NCBI RefSeq assembly: GCF_001422405.1
Contig: NZ_LMMV01000001.1
Span: forward strand, 559,275-623,274
Length of the DNA: 64,000 nucleotides
From: Pseudorhodoferax sp. Leaf267
GTDB taxonomy: Bacteria > Pseudomonadota > Gammaproteobacteria > Burkholderiales > Burkholderiaceae_C
Direction: 5' to 3'
Position numbers and translations under genes: made by a program. A model generated the notes under the pieces. That model was not told the DNA's origin and did not search any database. It saw nothing but the letters and a program-made list of their open reading frames with translations. Positions 8,238 through 17,655 of this stretch are shown here, in pieces. Numbering within the stretch: the first letter of the stretch is position 1; every line of letters starts with the position of its first letter.

Positions 8238-9176
8238 TCAGCGGGCGGGCGCCGCCGCCGGCCCCGCCACGCGCCGGGCCTCGAATTCCAACGGCGGGTT
8301 ACTGTCGAACGCACCGCTGGTCTGCATGCGCAGCGCCAGCCGTTCGTCGGGCGGCTGGCCGCGCAGTTCGGCGCTGTAGCGGTGGGTCAGTTCGCGCGTC
8401 TCGCTGCCCATCGATTGCTGCGTGTGGGTCTCGAAGCGCAGGTTGTTGCCCGTGAGTTCCAGCTTGTCGATGGCGCGCGGGTAGGCCAGGAAGCTGGCGG
8501 TGCCCGTCAGCTCGCCGGCATGGCGCTTGAACTCGAAGCGTTCGCTGTGCCTGGCGCCCCAGGCGTAGGCGACCTCTGCCTGCCAAGTGCCCACCAGCCG
8601 TGCTGCGGGGTCGGGTGCGGGGGTGGCCCAGGGCTTGAACCAGCACAGCGCTGCAACGGTACAGGCCGCCACGGCCGCGCCGCCCAGCGCCCAGGGCCAG
8701 GCGCGGCGCGGTCGCGGCAGGGCCATGGCGTGGACGAGGCGGTCGATGTCGGCATCCCAGTTCGCATCGCTCAGGTGCATGGCGTTGCGCCGTGCCAGCG
8801 GCTTCAAGGGGTCGGGCAGCGCGGCTTCGGCCGGCATGGCCGCGCCGGGCAGCAGCACCGGCACCACGCGGGCGGGGCTGTCCAGCGCCAACGCGACCTC
8901 CAGCCGCACGAAGTCGTCGGCCGCGTCGATGCGCCGCGACCCGGGCGCCTCGCCGCCCAGCCAGCGCGGGCCGATGAGCACCAGCACCACCTGCGCCCCG
9001 GCCAGCCGCGCGCGGATCGCGGCCACGAAATCGTCGCCGGGTGGAATGTCGAGCACGTCGCGAAAGACGCTGCCGCGGCCGGCGCGCTGCTCCAGCGCTT
9101 CCTCCAGCCGGCCAGCGTAGCCGGCCGCGTCATCGCGCCGGTAGGAGATGAAGACCCGGTTCGCTATGTGTTGCAT
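8238..9176 (-). CDS. TIR-domain membrane protein
   Basis: A 312-residue protein with three parts. Residues 5-150 are a bacterial TIR domain: VFISYRRDDAAGYAGRL at the start, VFRDVLDIPPGDDF, VVLVLIGPRWL, then DDFVRLEVALAL. Glu93 in that last motif lines up with the catalytic glutamate of NAD-cleaving TIR domains such as SARM1. Residues about 160-180 are one hydrophobic membrane segment. Residues 190-312 form an unrecognised extracytoplasmic domain starting LVGTWQAEVAYAW. Predicted topology is TIR inside, tail outside. It lies 112 bp downstream of the stress protein gene on the same strand and converges with matB, 6 bp away. NAD hydrolysis and stress or phage response are inferred. Confidence 0.82.
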   Translation of the reverse strand: MQHIANRVFISYRRDDAAGYAGRLEEALEQRAGRGSVFRDVLDIPPGDDFVAAIRARLAGAQVVLVLIGPRWLGGEAPGSRRIDAADDFVRLEVALALDSPARVVPVLLPGAAMPAEAALPDPLKPLARRNAMHLSDANWDADIDRLVHAMALPRPRRAWPWALGGAAVAACTVAALCWFKPWATPAPDPAARLVGTWQAEVAYAWGARHSERFEFKRHAGELTGTASFLAYPRAIDKLELTGNNLRFETHTQQSMGSETRELTHRYSAELRGQPPDERLALRMQTSGAFDSNPPLEFEARRVAGPAAAPAR

Positions 9177-9288
9177 GCGTGGCGCCTGGTGGGCCGCGCA
9201 ATGCGGCGCGGCGGCATGCGATTGTGGGCTGGGGCTGGCGCGCGGCCAAGGCCTGCGGCCGGTGGCGCGCAGCCGGGCCGGCCTGTGC

Positions 9289-9732
9289 CTACCGCAGCAC
9301 CAGCACCGGGATGTGCGAGTGCGTCAGCACATGCTGCGTCTCGCTGCCCAGCAACAGCCGGCTGACGCCGCGCCGGCCGTGCGAGGCCATCACGATCAGG
9401 TCGCAGTGGTGCTTCTGCGCGCTCGCGATCAGCGCCTCGGACACCTGGTCGGAGCGCACGACGAGGGGCGTCACGGTCACGTTGCGCGCCAGGCCTGCGC
9501 TCTGCACCACTTCCAGCTCGCGCATGGCGGCAGCGCTCCAGTGTTCCTCGGTCTGCGCGACCTGCTTGAGGTCGATGGCCATCGCGCCTTCGAAGTAGCT
9601 TTGCGGGTAGGGCGGCACGACCTTCACCGCCACGACGCTGGCGCCGAGTTGGGCGGCCAGGCCCAGTGCGCTGTCGACGGCCTTTTGCGACAGTTCCGAA
9701 CCGTCGGTGGCGACAAGAATGCGTTGGTACAT
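9289..9732 (-). CDS. Universal stress protein, UspA family
   Basis: A 147-residue single Usp domain. It begins MYQRILVATDGSE, the typical first strand and loop. It ends with the nucleotide-binding loop DLIVMASHGRRGVSRLLLGS and the last strand HIPVLVL. The ATG at 9732 is preceded by GGAG at good spacing; an upstream in-frame ATG lacks one. A perfect FNR box at 9789-9802 is centred about 41 bp upstream of a likely start point given the TATTCT -10 at 9762-9767. That is the class II geometry of FNR-activated promoters, so induction under low oxygen is expected, as for many Usp genes in FNR regulons. Divergent from ccoI. Confidence 0.92.
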   Translation of the reverse strand: MYQRILVATDGSELSQKAVDSALGLAAQLGASVVAVKVVPPYPQSYFEGAMAIDLKQVAQTEEHWSAAAMRELEVVQSAGLARNVTVTPLVVRSDQVSEALIASAQKHHCDLIVMASHGRRGVSRLLLGSETQHVLTHSHIPVLVLR

Positions 9733-9788
9733 GGTGTGTTCTCCTGAAGGTTGATGGGACAAGAATAGTCCGCGTGCACTGCTGTGGG

Positions 9789-9802
9789 TTGATCCACATC
9801 AA
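9789..9802. promoter_or_regulatory. FNR box between usp and ccoI
   Basis: TTGATCCACATCAA matches the FNR/Anr consensus TTGAT-N4-ATCAA exactly. Its centre is about 41 bp from the probable usp start point on the minus strand. It could also serve ccoI, which begins at 9838 on the plus strand. Confidence 0.88.
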
Positions 9803-9837
9803 GACCGGGGGAATGGCCCGCACATACCCTCCACGCC

Positions 9838-12177
9838 ATGCCGGCCAGCCCTCTCGATCTGACGCAAGCACCCACGCCGGCCGGCCTGGAATGGATCGAC
9901 GACGCTGCCGAGTGGCCTGCGTTCAGCCGCCCGTCAGCCGCTGCGGGCGAGGGCGTGTGGGAGTCGAGCATGGCCGTCGAGGGCATGACGTGCGCCAGCT
10001 GCGCCTTGACGGTGGAGGCCGCGCTGCGCGCCGTGCCCGGCGTGCTGGCGGCCGAGGTGGGCGCGGCCAGCCGGCGTGCACGCGTGGTCTGGCGCGCGGG
10101 CAGCGTGCGGCCCTCGCAGTGGCTGGCGGCGGTGCGCGCGGCCGGCTATCGCGGCGTGCCGCTGGCCGACCTGGCGGTGCGCACCGAGCGCCGGCGCGCG
10201 GCGCGCCAGATGCTGTGGCGCTGGCTCGTGGCCGGACTCTGCATGATGCAGGTCATGATGTACGCCTGGCCGGCCTACGTCGCCGCGCCCGGCGAGATCT
10301 CGGCGGACGCGCAGGCGCTCATGCGCTGGGCATCCTGGGTGCTGAGCCTGCCCGTCATGCTGTTCTCGTGCGGGCCGTTCCTGCGCGCGGCGCTGCGTGA
10401 TGCGCGCCAACGCCGCCTGGGAATGGACACGCCGGTCACGCTCGGCATCCTGATCACGTTCGCCGTCAGCAGCGCGGGCACCTTCGAGCCCGACGGCCTC
10501 TTCGGTGCCGAGGTGTATTTCGACTCGCTGAACATGTTCGTGTTCTTCCTGCTCAGCAGCCGCTGGCTGGAGGCGCGCCTGCGCGACCGCACGGGCGGCG
10601 CGCTGGACATGCTGCTGCAGCGCCTGCCCGACGGCGTGGAGCGCGAGCGTGCCGACGGGCGGCGCGAGCAGGTGGCCGCGCACCGCGTGGCCGTGGGCAA
10701 TGTGCTGCATGTGAAGCCCGGCGAGGCCTTCGTCGCCGACGCCGTGATCCTCGAAGGCGAGACGCTGGCCGACGAGGCTTTGCTGTCCGGCGAGTCGCGG
10801 CCCATGCCGCGCGGGCCGGGCGCGACCGTGCTGGCCGGAAGCTACAACCTGGCTGCGGCGGTGCGCGTGCGCGTGACGGCCGTGGGCGAGGCCACGCGCT
10901 TCGCGCAGATCGCCGCATTGATGGACGAAGCCGCGCGTTCGCGGCCACGGCTGGCGCAACTGGCCGACCGCATCGCGCGGCCCTTCCTGCTCGCCGTGCT
11001 GCTGGCCGCGGCCGGCGCTGCGCTGTACTGGTGGCCGCAGGACCCGGGCCACGCGCTGATGGTGGCCGTGGCCGTGCTGGTCGTCACCTGCCCCTGCGCG
11101 CTGTCGCTGGCCACGCCCGCGGCCATGCTGGCGGCCGCCGGCGCGCTGGCGCGCCGCGGCGTGCTCGTGCGCCGGCTGCAGGCGCTGGAGGCGCTGGCGC
11201 GCGTGGACACGGTAGTGTTCGACAAGACCGGCACCTTGACGCACGACGCGCTGGCATTGGGCGCGGTGCGCACGCGGGCCGGCGTGGACCGTGCGCAGGC
11301 CCTGGCCATGGCCGCAGCGCTGGCCGCGCGCTCGCTGCACCCGGCCTCGCGCGCACTGGCCGCCGCCGGGCGCGATACGGGCAACGAGGACCTGTGGCAG
11401 GTGACCGGCCTCGTCGAGGAGCCCGGCGCCGGCGTGCGCGCGCGCCTGTGGCGCAACGGTTGGCCCTGGCCCGGCGAGCTGCGCCTGGGCTCGGCCGCGC
11501 ATTGCGGTATCCACGCCGATGGCGCTGAGGCCATGACCATCTGGCTGGCCGATGCGCAAGGCATGCTGGCCGCCTTCGTGTTGCACGAAGACCTGCGTGC
11601 CGACGCGCAGGCCGCCATCGCCCGTCTGCAGGCCATGGGCCTGCAAGTGCAGTTGCTGTCAGGCGACGCCGGCACGGCCGTGGCGCGCGCGGCCTCGGTG
11701 CTGGGCATCGCCGAGGCGCGTGGCGGCTGTTCACCGCAGCGCAAGCTGCAGGCCTTGCGCGGGCTGCAGCAGCGAGGCCGGCATACCGCCATGGTCGGCG
11801 ACGGCCTCAACGACGGGCCGGTGCTTGCCGGTGCCGACGTGTCCTTCGCGTTCGGCCAGGCCGTGCCGCTGGCCCAGGCGCAAGCCGATTTCGTGGTGCC
11901 GGGCGGCGCGCTGATGGCCATTGCCGACACGTTCGCGCTGGCCCGCCGCACGCTCGCCGTGGTGCGGCAGAACCTGGCCTGGGCCGCGGTCTACAACGCC
12001 GTCAGCGTGCCGCTGGCCGTGGCGGGGCTCATGCCCGCCTGGCTCGCCGGGCTGGGCATGGCGGCCAGTTCGCTGCTCGTGGTGCTCAACGCGCTGCGCC
12101 TGTCGCTGGCACTGCCCGCACCCGAACCGGCGCCGCTGCCGGTGCGCGTGCCGCGGCCTGTGCAGGAGCCCGGCTGA
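9838..12177 (+). CDS. ccoI: Copper-translocating P1B-type ATPase for cbb3 oxidase assembly (CcoI/FixI)
   Basis: A 779-residue heavy-metal P-type ATPase. In order: a divergent N-terminal tail, a heavy-metal-associated domain with GMTCASC (about 49-55), membrane helices, the actuator loop with SGES (about 316), the membrane CPC metal site (C418-P-C420), the phosphorylation motif DKTGT (462-466), and the GDGLND hinge. In the cbb3 cluster it would pump copper across the inner membrane for CuB insertion into CcoN. It ends by a one-base overlap with ccoS (TGATG), so the two are translationally coupled. An FNR box 36 bp upstream points to low-oxygen control. Confidence 0.95.
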   Translation: MPASPLDLTQAPTPAGLEWIDDAAEWPAFSRPSAAAGEGVWESSMAVEGMTCASCALTVEAALRAVPGVLAAEVGAASRRARVVWRAGSVRPSQWLAAVRAAGYRGVPLADLAVRTERRRAARQMLWRWLVAGLCMMQVMMYAWPAYVAAPGEISADAQALMRWASWVLSLPVMLFSCGPFLRAALRDARQRRLGMDTPVTLGILITFAVSSAGTFEPDGLFGAEVYFDSLNMFVFFLLSSRWLEARLRDRTGGALDMLLQRLPDGVERERADGRREQVAAHRVAVGNVLHVKPGEAFVADAVILEGETLADEALLSGESRPMPRGPGATVLAGSYNLAAAVRVRVTAVGEATRFAQIAALMDEAARSRPRLAQLADRIARPFLLAVLLAAAGAALYWWPQDPGHALMVAVAVLVVTCPCALSLATPAAMLAAAGALARRGVLVRRLQALEALARVDTVVFDKTGTLTHDALALGAVRTRAGVDRAQALAMAAALAARSLHPASRALAAAGRDTGNEDLWQVTGLVEEPGAGVRARLWRNGWPWPGELRLGSAAHCGIHADGAEAMTIWLADAQGMLAAFVLHEDLRADAQAAIARLQAMGLQVQLLSGDAGTAVARAASVLGIAEARGGCSPQRKLQALRGLQQRGRHTAMVGDGLNDGPVLAGADVSFAFGQAVPLAQAQADFVVPGGALMAIADTFALARRTLAVVRQNLAWAAVYNAVSVPLAVAGLMPAWLAGLGMAASSLLVVLNALRLSLALPAPEPAPLPVRVPRPVQEPG

Positions 12178-12311
12178 TGGACATCCTGTTCCTGCTGATC
12201 CCGCTGTCGGTGGTGCTGGTGTTCTGCATCCTCGGTGGCCTGTGGTGGGCGATCGAGCGTGGGCAATTCGAGGACGTGGAGTCGGAGGGCGAGCGGATCT
12301 TGCGGGACTAG
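12177..12311 (+). CDS. ccoS: cbb3 oxidase maturation protein CcoS
   Basis: A 44-residue protein: a single N-terminal membrane helix (LFLLIPLSVVLVFCILGGL) followed by WWAIERGQFEDVESEGERIL, the conserved CcoS signature of W-A-x-x-x-G-Q-F-[DE]-D-x-[DE]-x-x-[GA]-x-R-I-L. CcoS is needed for cofactor insertion in cbb3 oxidases, working with CcoI. Its ATG overlaps the ccoI stop by one base. Confidence 0.94.
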   Translation: MDILFLLIPLSVVLVFCILGGLWWAIERGQFEDVESEGERILRD

Positions 12312-12530
12312 CCTCAGTGGAAAGGCGTGCGCCGCCTTTTGGTGCAATTTGGAGACGAATAGTCGACGTCTATCGTGCAAATAGCGGACAAGTTTGGCGG
12401 CGAGTCGATTAAGTCACGGCCCAAATGCGGGGCGTTGTCCAGAATCGCGGCTCCAACTCCTGCCGGCGACATGCGTTGGGTGCCCGTGTTTCTCCGAGGC
12501 CCCTTTTGCCCGCCAACGCCGCAACCCCTC

Positions 12531-15194
12531 ATGACCACATCCTCCAGCAGCCCGGTCGCATCGCGCGATCTCGCCGAGCGCAACGCCATCATCCGGACGC
12601 TGGACCATGTCAAGGCCATTGCCGAGTTCTCGCCCGAGGGCATGCTCCTGTATGCCAACCCGCGCTACCTTGAGATCTTTGGCTACGAGCTGGACGAGGT
12701 GCAGGGGGTTCAACACGCGGTCTTCTGCGAGCCGTGCTACGCCGCATCAGAAGCCTACGCCGTGTTCTGGCAGCGCTTGCGCGAGGGCGTCGCCTACACT
12801 GACCTGTGCGAGCGCGTGACCCGCGCTGGCGCGAAGCGTTGGCTGGAGGCCACTTATGCGCCCATCTTCGATGCGCAACGGCGGGTGGTCCGCATCTTCA
12901 AGATGGCCGGCGACGTCACCGCCCGGATCGAACGCGAACGCCAGGCGCAGGAAGAGACGCGGCGCCTGTCCCTGGTGGCCGGTGCAACCGGCAATGCCGT
13001 CATCATCACGGGAGCCGACTGGCGCATCGTCTACGTCAACGAAGGCTTCACGCGCATGTTCGGCATGACCATCGCCGAGGCCGCTGGCCAGGTCCCGCCC
13101 GCCTTGCTCGCCCCCGGGTTCCCGGCGTGCGAGACCGAGCGGCTGCACGCGGAACTGGCGCAGGGCATCTCCCATGAACGACAGGAGTTGTTGCGTGGCC
13201 ACCAGGGCGAGCGGTACTGGTGCAATGTCTCCACCAACCCCGTGATGGACGCGCACCACAGGCTCGTCAGCACGGTCAGCGTCATCACCGACATCACCGA
13301 GTCGAAGATGCACCAGGTGATGCAGCATCGGGTGCTGGAGGCCATCGCGGCAGAGCGCTCGATCAGCGACGTGGCCACCATGGTGTGCGAGGAGGTGGAC
13401 CGGATCCTGCCGGGCACGGCCAGTTGCGTGTTGCGCTTCGATGCCGGCGGCCGGGTCAACCCCCTGGCGGCACCGCAGATTCCGCGGCCCTACCTCGAGC
13501 ATCTGTCACGGCAGACGCTGCACCTGGACATGGTGGCCGGCCAGGAACACACCGCCTTCGGCGCGGATGGCGTCCTCATCGACATCACATCGGACGCACG
13601 CTGGCGCGCGTTCAGGGATCCGATGCTGGCTGTGGGCTACCGCAGCTTCTGGGCCGTACCGATCCGGACAGTCGATGGGTCGATCGCAGGCGCCGTGGTG
13701 TTCCACTACGCCGAGAGCAGGGTACCGGACGGCTTCCATCGCAAGCTCATGGCGGCCTGCGTCCATCTGTGCGCGTTGGCCTTGGAGCGTGAGCGCTCCA
13801 AGGCGCGCATCCACCGGCTGGCCTTCTACGACCCGCTGACCAATCTGCCCAACCGCAGCCTGCTCAAGGCCAAGGCCGAACAGGCCCTGGCCACTTCTGC
13901 GCGCAACGACACGCCGGTGGCCGTGGTGTTCATCGACCTGGACCGCTTCAAGCACGTCAACGACTCGCTCGGCCATCCAGCCGGTGACCAGATGCTCAAG
14001 ACCGTGGCGGCCCGACTGCTGCAGGACCGGCGCAGCGCCGACATCGTCGCGCGGCTGTCCGGCGATGAGTTTCTGATGGTCCTGCCGGCATGCAATGCAC
14101 TGCAGACGGCAGAGATGGTGGAGCGCGTGCAGGCCGTGCTGCACCAGCCTGTGAGCCTGGGCGGCACCAACATCCGCCCTTGCGCCAGCCTGGGCATCGC
14201 CATGTTTCCCGCCGACGGCACCAGCCTGGACGTGCTGATGCACCGCGCCGACATGGCGATGTACCAGGCCAAGAGCGAAGCGCGCGGCTCGTTCGCCTTC
14301 TTCAGCAGCGAACTCAATGCGCAGGCCCAGGAACGCCTGTCGCTCGAAGCGGACCTGGAGCAGGCGGTGCACGAGGGCGCGCTGCATCTGCACTACCAGC
14401 CACAGGTGGACCTGGCGACGAACGCGCTGCATGGCGTGGAGGTGCTGTCGCGCTGGCACCACCCCGTGCGTGGCAACGTGCCGCCCATCACGTTCATCCC
14501 GCTGGCCGAGGCGTGCAGCCTGATCGACGGCCTGAGTCGCTGGGTGCTGCGCACCGCCTGCGCGCAACTGGCGGCGTGGCGCGCGCGTGGGCTGCAGGTG
14601 CCCACGCTGTCCATCAATTTCTCCGCGCTGACGCTGCACGACGACGGACTGCCCCGGCTGGTGGAGGAGACTCTGCGTGCGCATGGCTTGAGGCCCTGCG
14701 ATCTCATCATCGAGATCACCGAAGGCGTGATGCTCGACCACCATGCCGCGACGGTGCAGACCATCACCGCGCTGCAGGCGTTGGGGGTTCGGATGTCGAT
14801 GGACGACTTTGGCACGGGCTATTCCAGCCTGAGCTACCTGCACCGCCTGCCGATCACCGAGCTCAAGATCGACCGCAGCTTCGTGGCCGACTTGGGCTTT
14901 CGGGACAGCGCCCTGCCTCTGTGCCGCGCGATCGTGCAGATCGGCAAGAGCCTGGGCCTGATCGTCGTGGCCGAAGGGGTCGAGACGCAGACCCAGCGCC
15001 AGCTCTTGACGCAGGAAGGTTGCCACGTGGCGCAGGGTTACCTGTTCTCCCGCCCCTTGTCTGCGCGCGACTTCGAAGAGTGGGCCCGCTCGGCGCTCGC
15101 GGTGGATCCAGAGATGCGCCAGGGCGCACGACCCGCTGCGCTCGCTGGCAAGTGCATGGAGCCCGGCCGGCCCCACCAGCGCAGCATCGCCTGA
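12531..15194 (+). CDS. PAS-PAS-GAF-GGDEF-EAL cyclic-di-GMP signalling protein
   Basis: An 887-residue soluble protein. PAS1 is at about 20-135 (FSPEGMLLYANPRYLEIFGY) and PAS2 at about 145-265. A GAF-like domain spans about 275-425. The GGDEF domain carries SGDEF at 510-514, and the EAL domain carries E637-V-L. SGDEF and ExL are variants found in active enzymes, so it may both make and break c-di-GMP. DDFGTGYSS is intact. PAS1 resembles those of redox or oxygen sensing chemoreceptors, but ligand and cofactor cannot be read from sequence. It lies between ccoS and ccoN, suggesting an oxygen- or redox-linked role. The frame is open from 12375; I prefer the ATG at 12531, just before the first PAS. 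Confidence 0.85.
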   Translation: MTTSSSSPVASRDLAERNAIIRTLDHVKAIAEFSPEGMLLYANPRYLEIFGYELDEVQGVQHAVFCEPCYAASEAYAVFWQRLREGVAYTDLCERVTRAGAKRWLEATYAPIFDAQRRVVRIFKMAGDVTARIERERQAQEETRRLSLVAGATGNAVIITGADWRIVYVNEGFTRMFGMTIAEAAGQVPPALLAPGFPACETERLHAELAQGISHERQELLRGHQGERYWCNVSTNPVMDAHHRLVSTVSVITDITESKMHQVMQHRVLEAIAAERSISDVATMVCEEVDRILPGTASCVLRFDAGGRVNPLAAPQIPRPYLEHLSRQTLHLDMVAGQEHTAFGADGVLIDITSDARWRAFRDPMLAVGYRSFWAVPIRTVDGSIAGAVVFHYAESRVPDGFHRKLMAACVHLCALALERERSKARIHRLAFYDPLTNLPNRSLLKAKAEQALATSARNDTPVAVVFIDLDRFKHVNDSLGHPAGDQMLKTVAARLLQDRRSADIVARLSGDEFLMVLPACNALQTAEMVERVQAVLHQPVSLGGTNIRPCASLGIAMFPADGTSLDVLMHRADMAMYQAKSEARGSFAFFSSELNAQAQERLSLEADLEQAVHEGALHLHYQPQVDLATNALHGVEVLSRWHHPVRGNVPPITFIPLAEACSLIDGLSRWVLRTACAQLAAWRARGLQVPTLSINFSALTLHDDGLPRLVEETLRAHGLRPCDLIIEITEGVMLDHHAATVQTITALQALGVRMSMDDFGTGYSSLSYLHRLPITELKIDRSFVADLGFRDSALPLCRAIVQIGKSLGLIVVAEGVETQTQRQLLTQEGCHVAQGYLFSRPLSARDFEEWARSALAVDPEMRQGARPAALAGKCMEPGRPHQRSIA

Positions 15195-15295
15195 GCGCGC
15201 GCGCCACAGGCGTCCTGGTCGCCGCTTGCGCGCCCCGGCGGGCGTGGAAGAGAAAGAGCGGCGTGATCCCCGGTGGCGACCCGCCGCAGCGTTGA

Positions 15296-15309
15296 TTGAC
15301 CTGCATCAA
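15296..15309 (+). promoter_or_regulatory. FNR box upstream of ccoN
   Basis: TTGACCTGCATCAA differs from the FNR consensus TTGAT-N4-ATCAA at one position. A start point about 41 bp downstream, near 15344, would leave a leader of roughly 34 nt before the ccoN ATG at 15378. GACACT at 15332-15337 is a possible -10. Confidence 0.78.
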
Positions 15310-15377
15310 AGCGCCAGCGCCGGCGCCGCCAGACACTGCCTGTCGTCATGCAAAGAGCAGCAAGCGAGAGGGCAACG

Positions 15378-16817
15378 ATGAACCATCCGGGTCAGCACAG
15401 CACGGTCTACAACGACACGGTGGTGCGTCAGTTCACGGTCATGGCGGTGGTCTGGGGCGTGGTGGGCATGCTGGTGGGCGTGGTCATCGCGGCCCAGCTC
15501 ACGTGGCCCGCGCTCAACCTGGGCATTCCCTGGCTCGGCTACGGCCGGCTGCGGCCGCTACACACCAACGCGGTGATCTTCGCGTTCGGCGGCTGTGCGC
15601 TGTTCGCCACGGCCTACCACGTGGTGCAGCGCACCTGCCAGGTGCGGCTGTTCGGCGAGAAGCTCGCGGCGTTCACGTTCTGGGGCTGGCAGGCCGTGAT
15701 CGTGGCCGCGGCGATCAGCCTGCCGATGGGCTACACCTCGGGCAAGGAATACGCCGAGCTCGAATGGCCGATCGACATCCTGATCGCGCTGGTGTGGGTG
15801 TCGTTCGCGGTCGTGTTCTTCGGCACCATCGGCACGCGCAAGGTGCGCCACATCTACGTGGCCAACTGGTTCTACGGCGCCTTCATCATCGCCGTGGCGC
15901 TGCTGCACATCGTCAACAGCGCGGCCATGCCGGCCAGCTTCTGGAAGAGCTACTCGGCCTACGCGGGCGTGCAGGACGCCATGGTGCAGTGGTGGTACGG
16001 CCACAACGCCGTGGGCTTCTTCCTCACGGCCGGCTTCCTCGGGATGATGTATTACTTCATCCCCAAGCAGGCCGAGCGTCCGGTGTACAGCTACCGGCTG
16101 TCCATCGTGCACTTCTGGGCGCTGATCTTCACCTACATGTGGGCCGGCCCGCACCACCTGCACTACACGGCGCTGCCGGACTGGACGCAGTCGGTCGGCA
16201 TGGTGTTCTCGCTGATCCTGCTGGCGCCCAGCTGGGGCGGGATGATCAACGGCGTCATGACCTTGTCGGGTGCCTGGCACAAGCTGCGCGACGACCCCAT
16301 CCTGCGCTTTCTGATCGTGGCCCTGTCGTTCTACGGCATGAGCACGTTCGAGGGGCCGATGATGTCGATCAAGACCGTCAACGCACTCAGCCACTACACC
16401 GACTGGACGGTGGGCCACGTGCACAGCGGCGCGCTGGGCTGGGTCGGCCTGATCACCATGGGGTCGCTGTACTACCTGATCCCGCGCCTGTTCGGCCAGC
16501 AGCGGATGTACAGCGTGCAGGCCATCGAGCTGCACTTCTGGAGCGCCACCATCGGCATCGTGCTCTACATCGCCGCGATGTGGATCGCCGGCGTGATGCA
16601 GGGCCTGATGTGGCGCGCCGTGAACGCCGACGGCACGCTGACCTACACCTTCGCCGAATCCGTCAAGGCCACCTATCCGTTCTACGCCGTGCGGCTGCTG
16701 GGCGGCGTGCTGTACCTGTTCGGCATGCTGGTGATGGCCTGGAACATGGTCATGACCATGGCGCAGGCGCGGCCGTCGGTGTCGCCGATCCCGTCGATTG
16801 CGGCCGCGCATTCCTGA
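15378..16817 (+). CDS. ccoN: cbb3-type cytochrome c oxidase subunit I
   Basis: A 479-residue, polytopic haem-copper oxidase subunit holding the low-spin haem b and the haem b3-CuB centre. Conserved histidine segments are visible: [31 protein letters not shown] and [15 protein letters not shown]. The [12 protein letters not shown] segment that carries the active-site region of C-family oxidases is also present. The ATG at 15378 is preceded by GAGAGGGC, a better site than the in-frame ATG at 15348. First gene of ccoNOQP, 17 bp before ccoO, with an FNR box upstream. It gives high-affinity oxygen reduction in microaerobic growth. Confidence 0.97.
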   Translation: MNHPGQHSTVYNDTVVRQFTVMAVVWGVVGMLVGVVIAAQLTWPALNLGIPWLGYGRLRPLHTNAVIFAFGGCALFATAYHVVQRTCQVRLFGEKLAAFTFWGWQAVIVAAAISLPMGYTSGKEYAELEWPIDILIALVWVSFAVVFFGTIGTRKVRHIYVANWFYGAFIIAVALLHIVNSAAMPASFWKSYSAYAGVQDAMVQWWYGHNAVGFFLTAGFLGMMYYFIPKQAERPVYSYRLSIVHFWALIFTYMWAGPHHLHYTALPDWTQSVGMVFSLILLAPSWGGMINGVMTLSGAWHKLRDDPILRFLIVALSFYGMSTFEGPMMSIKTVNALSHYTDWTVGHVHSGALGWVGLITMGSLYYLIPRLFGQQRMYSVQAIELHFWSATIGIVLYIAAMWIAGVMQGLMWRAVNADGTLTYTFAESVKATYPFYAVRLLGGVLYLFGMLVMAWNMVMTMAQARPSVSPIPSIAAAHS

Positions 16818-16834
16818 CCAACGAGAGAACGACC

Positions 16835-17458
16835 ATGTCGCAGAACATCGACAAGCGCGGGGCGCACGAGAAGATCGAGACCAGCAACCTTCTGATGATC
16901 GTGCTGATCCTGCTGGTGCTGGTGGTGGGCGGGCTCGTGGAGATCGTGCCGCTGTTCTTCCAGCGCTCCACCACGGTGCCGATCGAGGGCGTGAAGCCCT
17001 ACACCGCGCTGCAGCTGGCCGGCCGCGACATCTACATCCGCGAGGGTTGCTACAACTGCCACTCGCAGATGATCCGCCCGCTGCAGGCCGAGACGCTGCG
17101 CTACGGCCACTACTCGCTGGCCGGCGAGTTCGTCTACGACCGTCCGTTCCAGTGGGGCAGCAAGCGCACCGGGCCCGACCTGCACCGCGTGGGCGGCAAG
17201 TACAACGACGACTGGCACCGCATCCACCTCGTGAACCCGCGCGACGTGGTGCCCGAGTCCAACATGCCGGCCTATGCCTGGCTGGAGAAGGCCACCATCG
17301 ACGGCCCGCAGCTGGCCGCCAACATGCGCGCGCTGCGCCGCCTGGGCACGCCCTACACCGACGAGGAGATCGCCAGGGCGCCCGAGGACGTGAAGGGCAG
17401 GACCGAGATGGACGCCACGATCGCCTATCTGCAATCGCTCGGCCTGGCCGTGAAATGA
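16835..17458 (+). CDS. ccoO: cbb3-type cytochrome c oxidase subunit II, mono-haem
   Basis: A 207-residue protein with one N-terminal membrane anchor (about 19-42) and a periplasmic c-type haem site CYNCH at 72-76. The axial methionine is likely in [10 protein letters not shown]. It also shows the family segment [20 protein letters not shown]. It passes electrons from CcoP or cytochrome c to CcoN. GAGAG precedes the ATG. The dispersed 127-bp repeat begins over its last codons, so its final residues and stop are part of the repeat. Confidence 0.97.
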   Translation: MSQNIDKRGAHEKIETSNLLMIVLILLVLVVGGLVEIVPLFFQRSTTVPIEGVKPYTALQLAGRDIYIREGCYNCHSQMIRPLQAETLRYGHYSLAGEFVYDRPFQWGSKRTGPDLHRVGGKYNDDWHRIHLVNPRDVVPESNMPAYAWLEKATIDGPQLAANMRALRRLGTPYTDEEIARAPEDVKGRTEMDATIAYLQSLGLAVK

Positions 17459-17578
17459 ACCCACCCCGTTTGCCCGGCGCACTGCGTGTAGCCGGTCCAT
17501 CGCCCTCCAGGGGCGCCGCCAGCGGCCTGGCAGAGCCAGTTCCGCGGCGGCTGTCGGCATGGCCTGCTCCGCGGCCTT
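17452..17578. repeat. Dispersed 127-bp intergenic repeat, copy B, inside the cco operon
   Basis: Colinear with copy A at 1721-1847. It starts in the last codons of ccoO and fills most of the 197-bp gap before ccoQ, which is normally a short spacer in ccoNOQP operons. It keeps the CTGGC-AGA-GCCAG hairpin and the two CCGCGG palindromes. Within an operon mRNA such structure could affect processing or subunit ratios; that is inference. Confidence 0.9.
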
Positions 17579-17655
17579 TGGACGGCGCTGTATCCGACAC
17601 ACCGTTGCGTCGGCTGCATCCGTGCAATGCCCGCTGAACTGATTGGAAACCGAAC

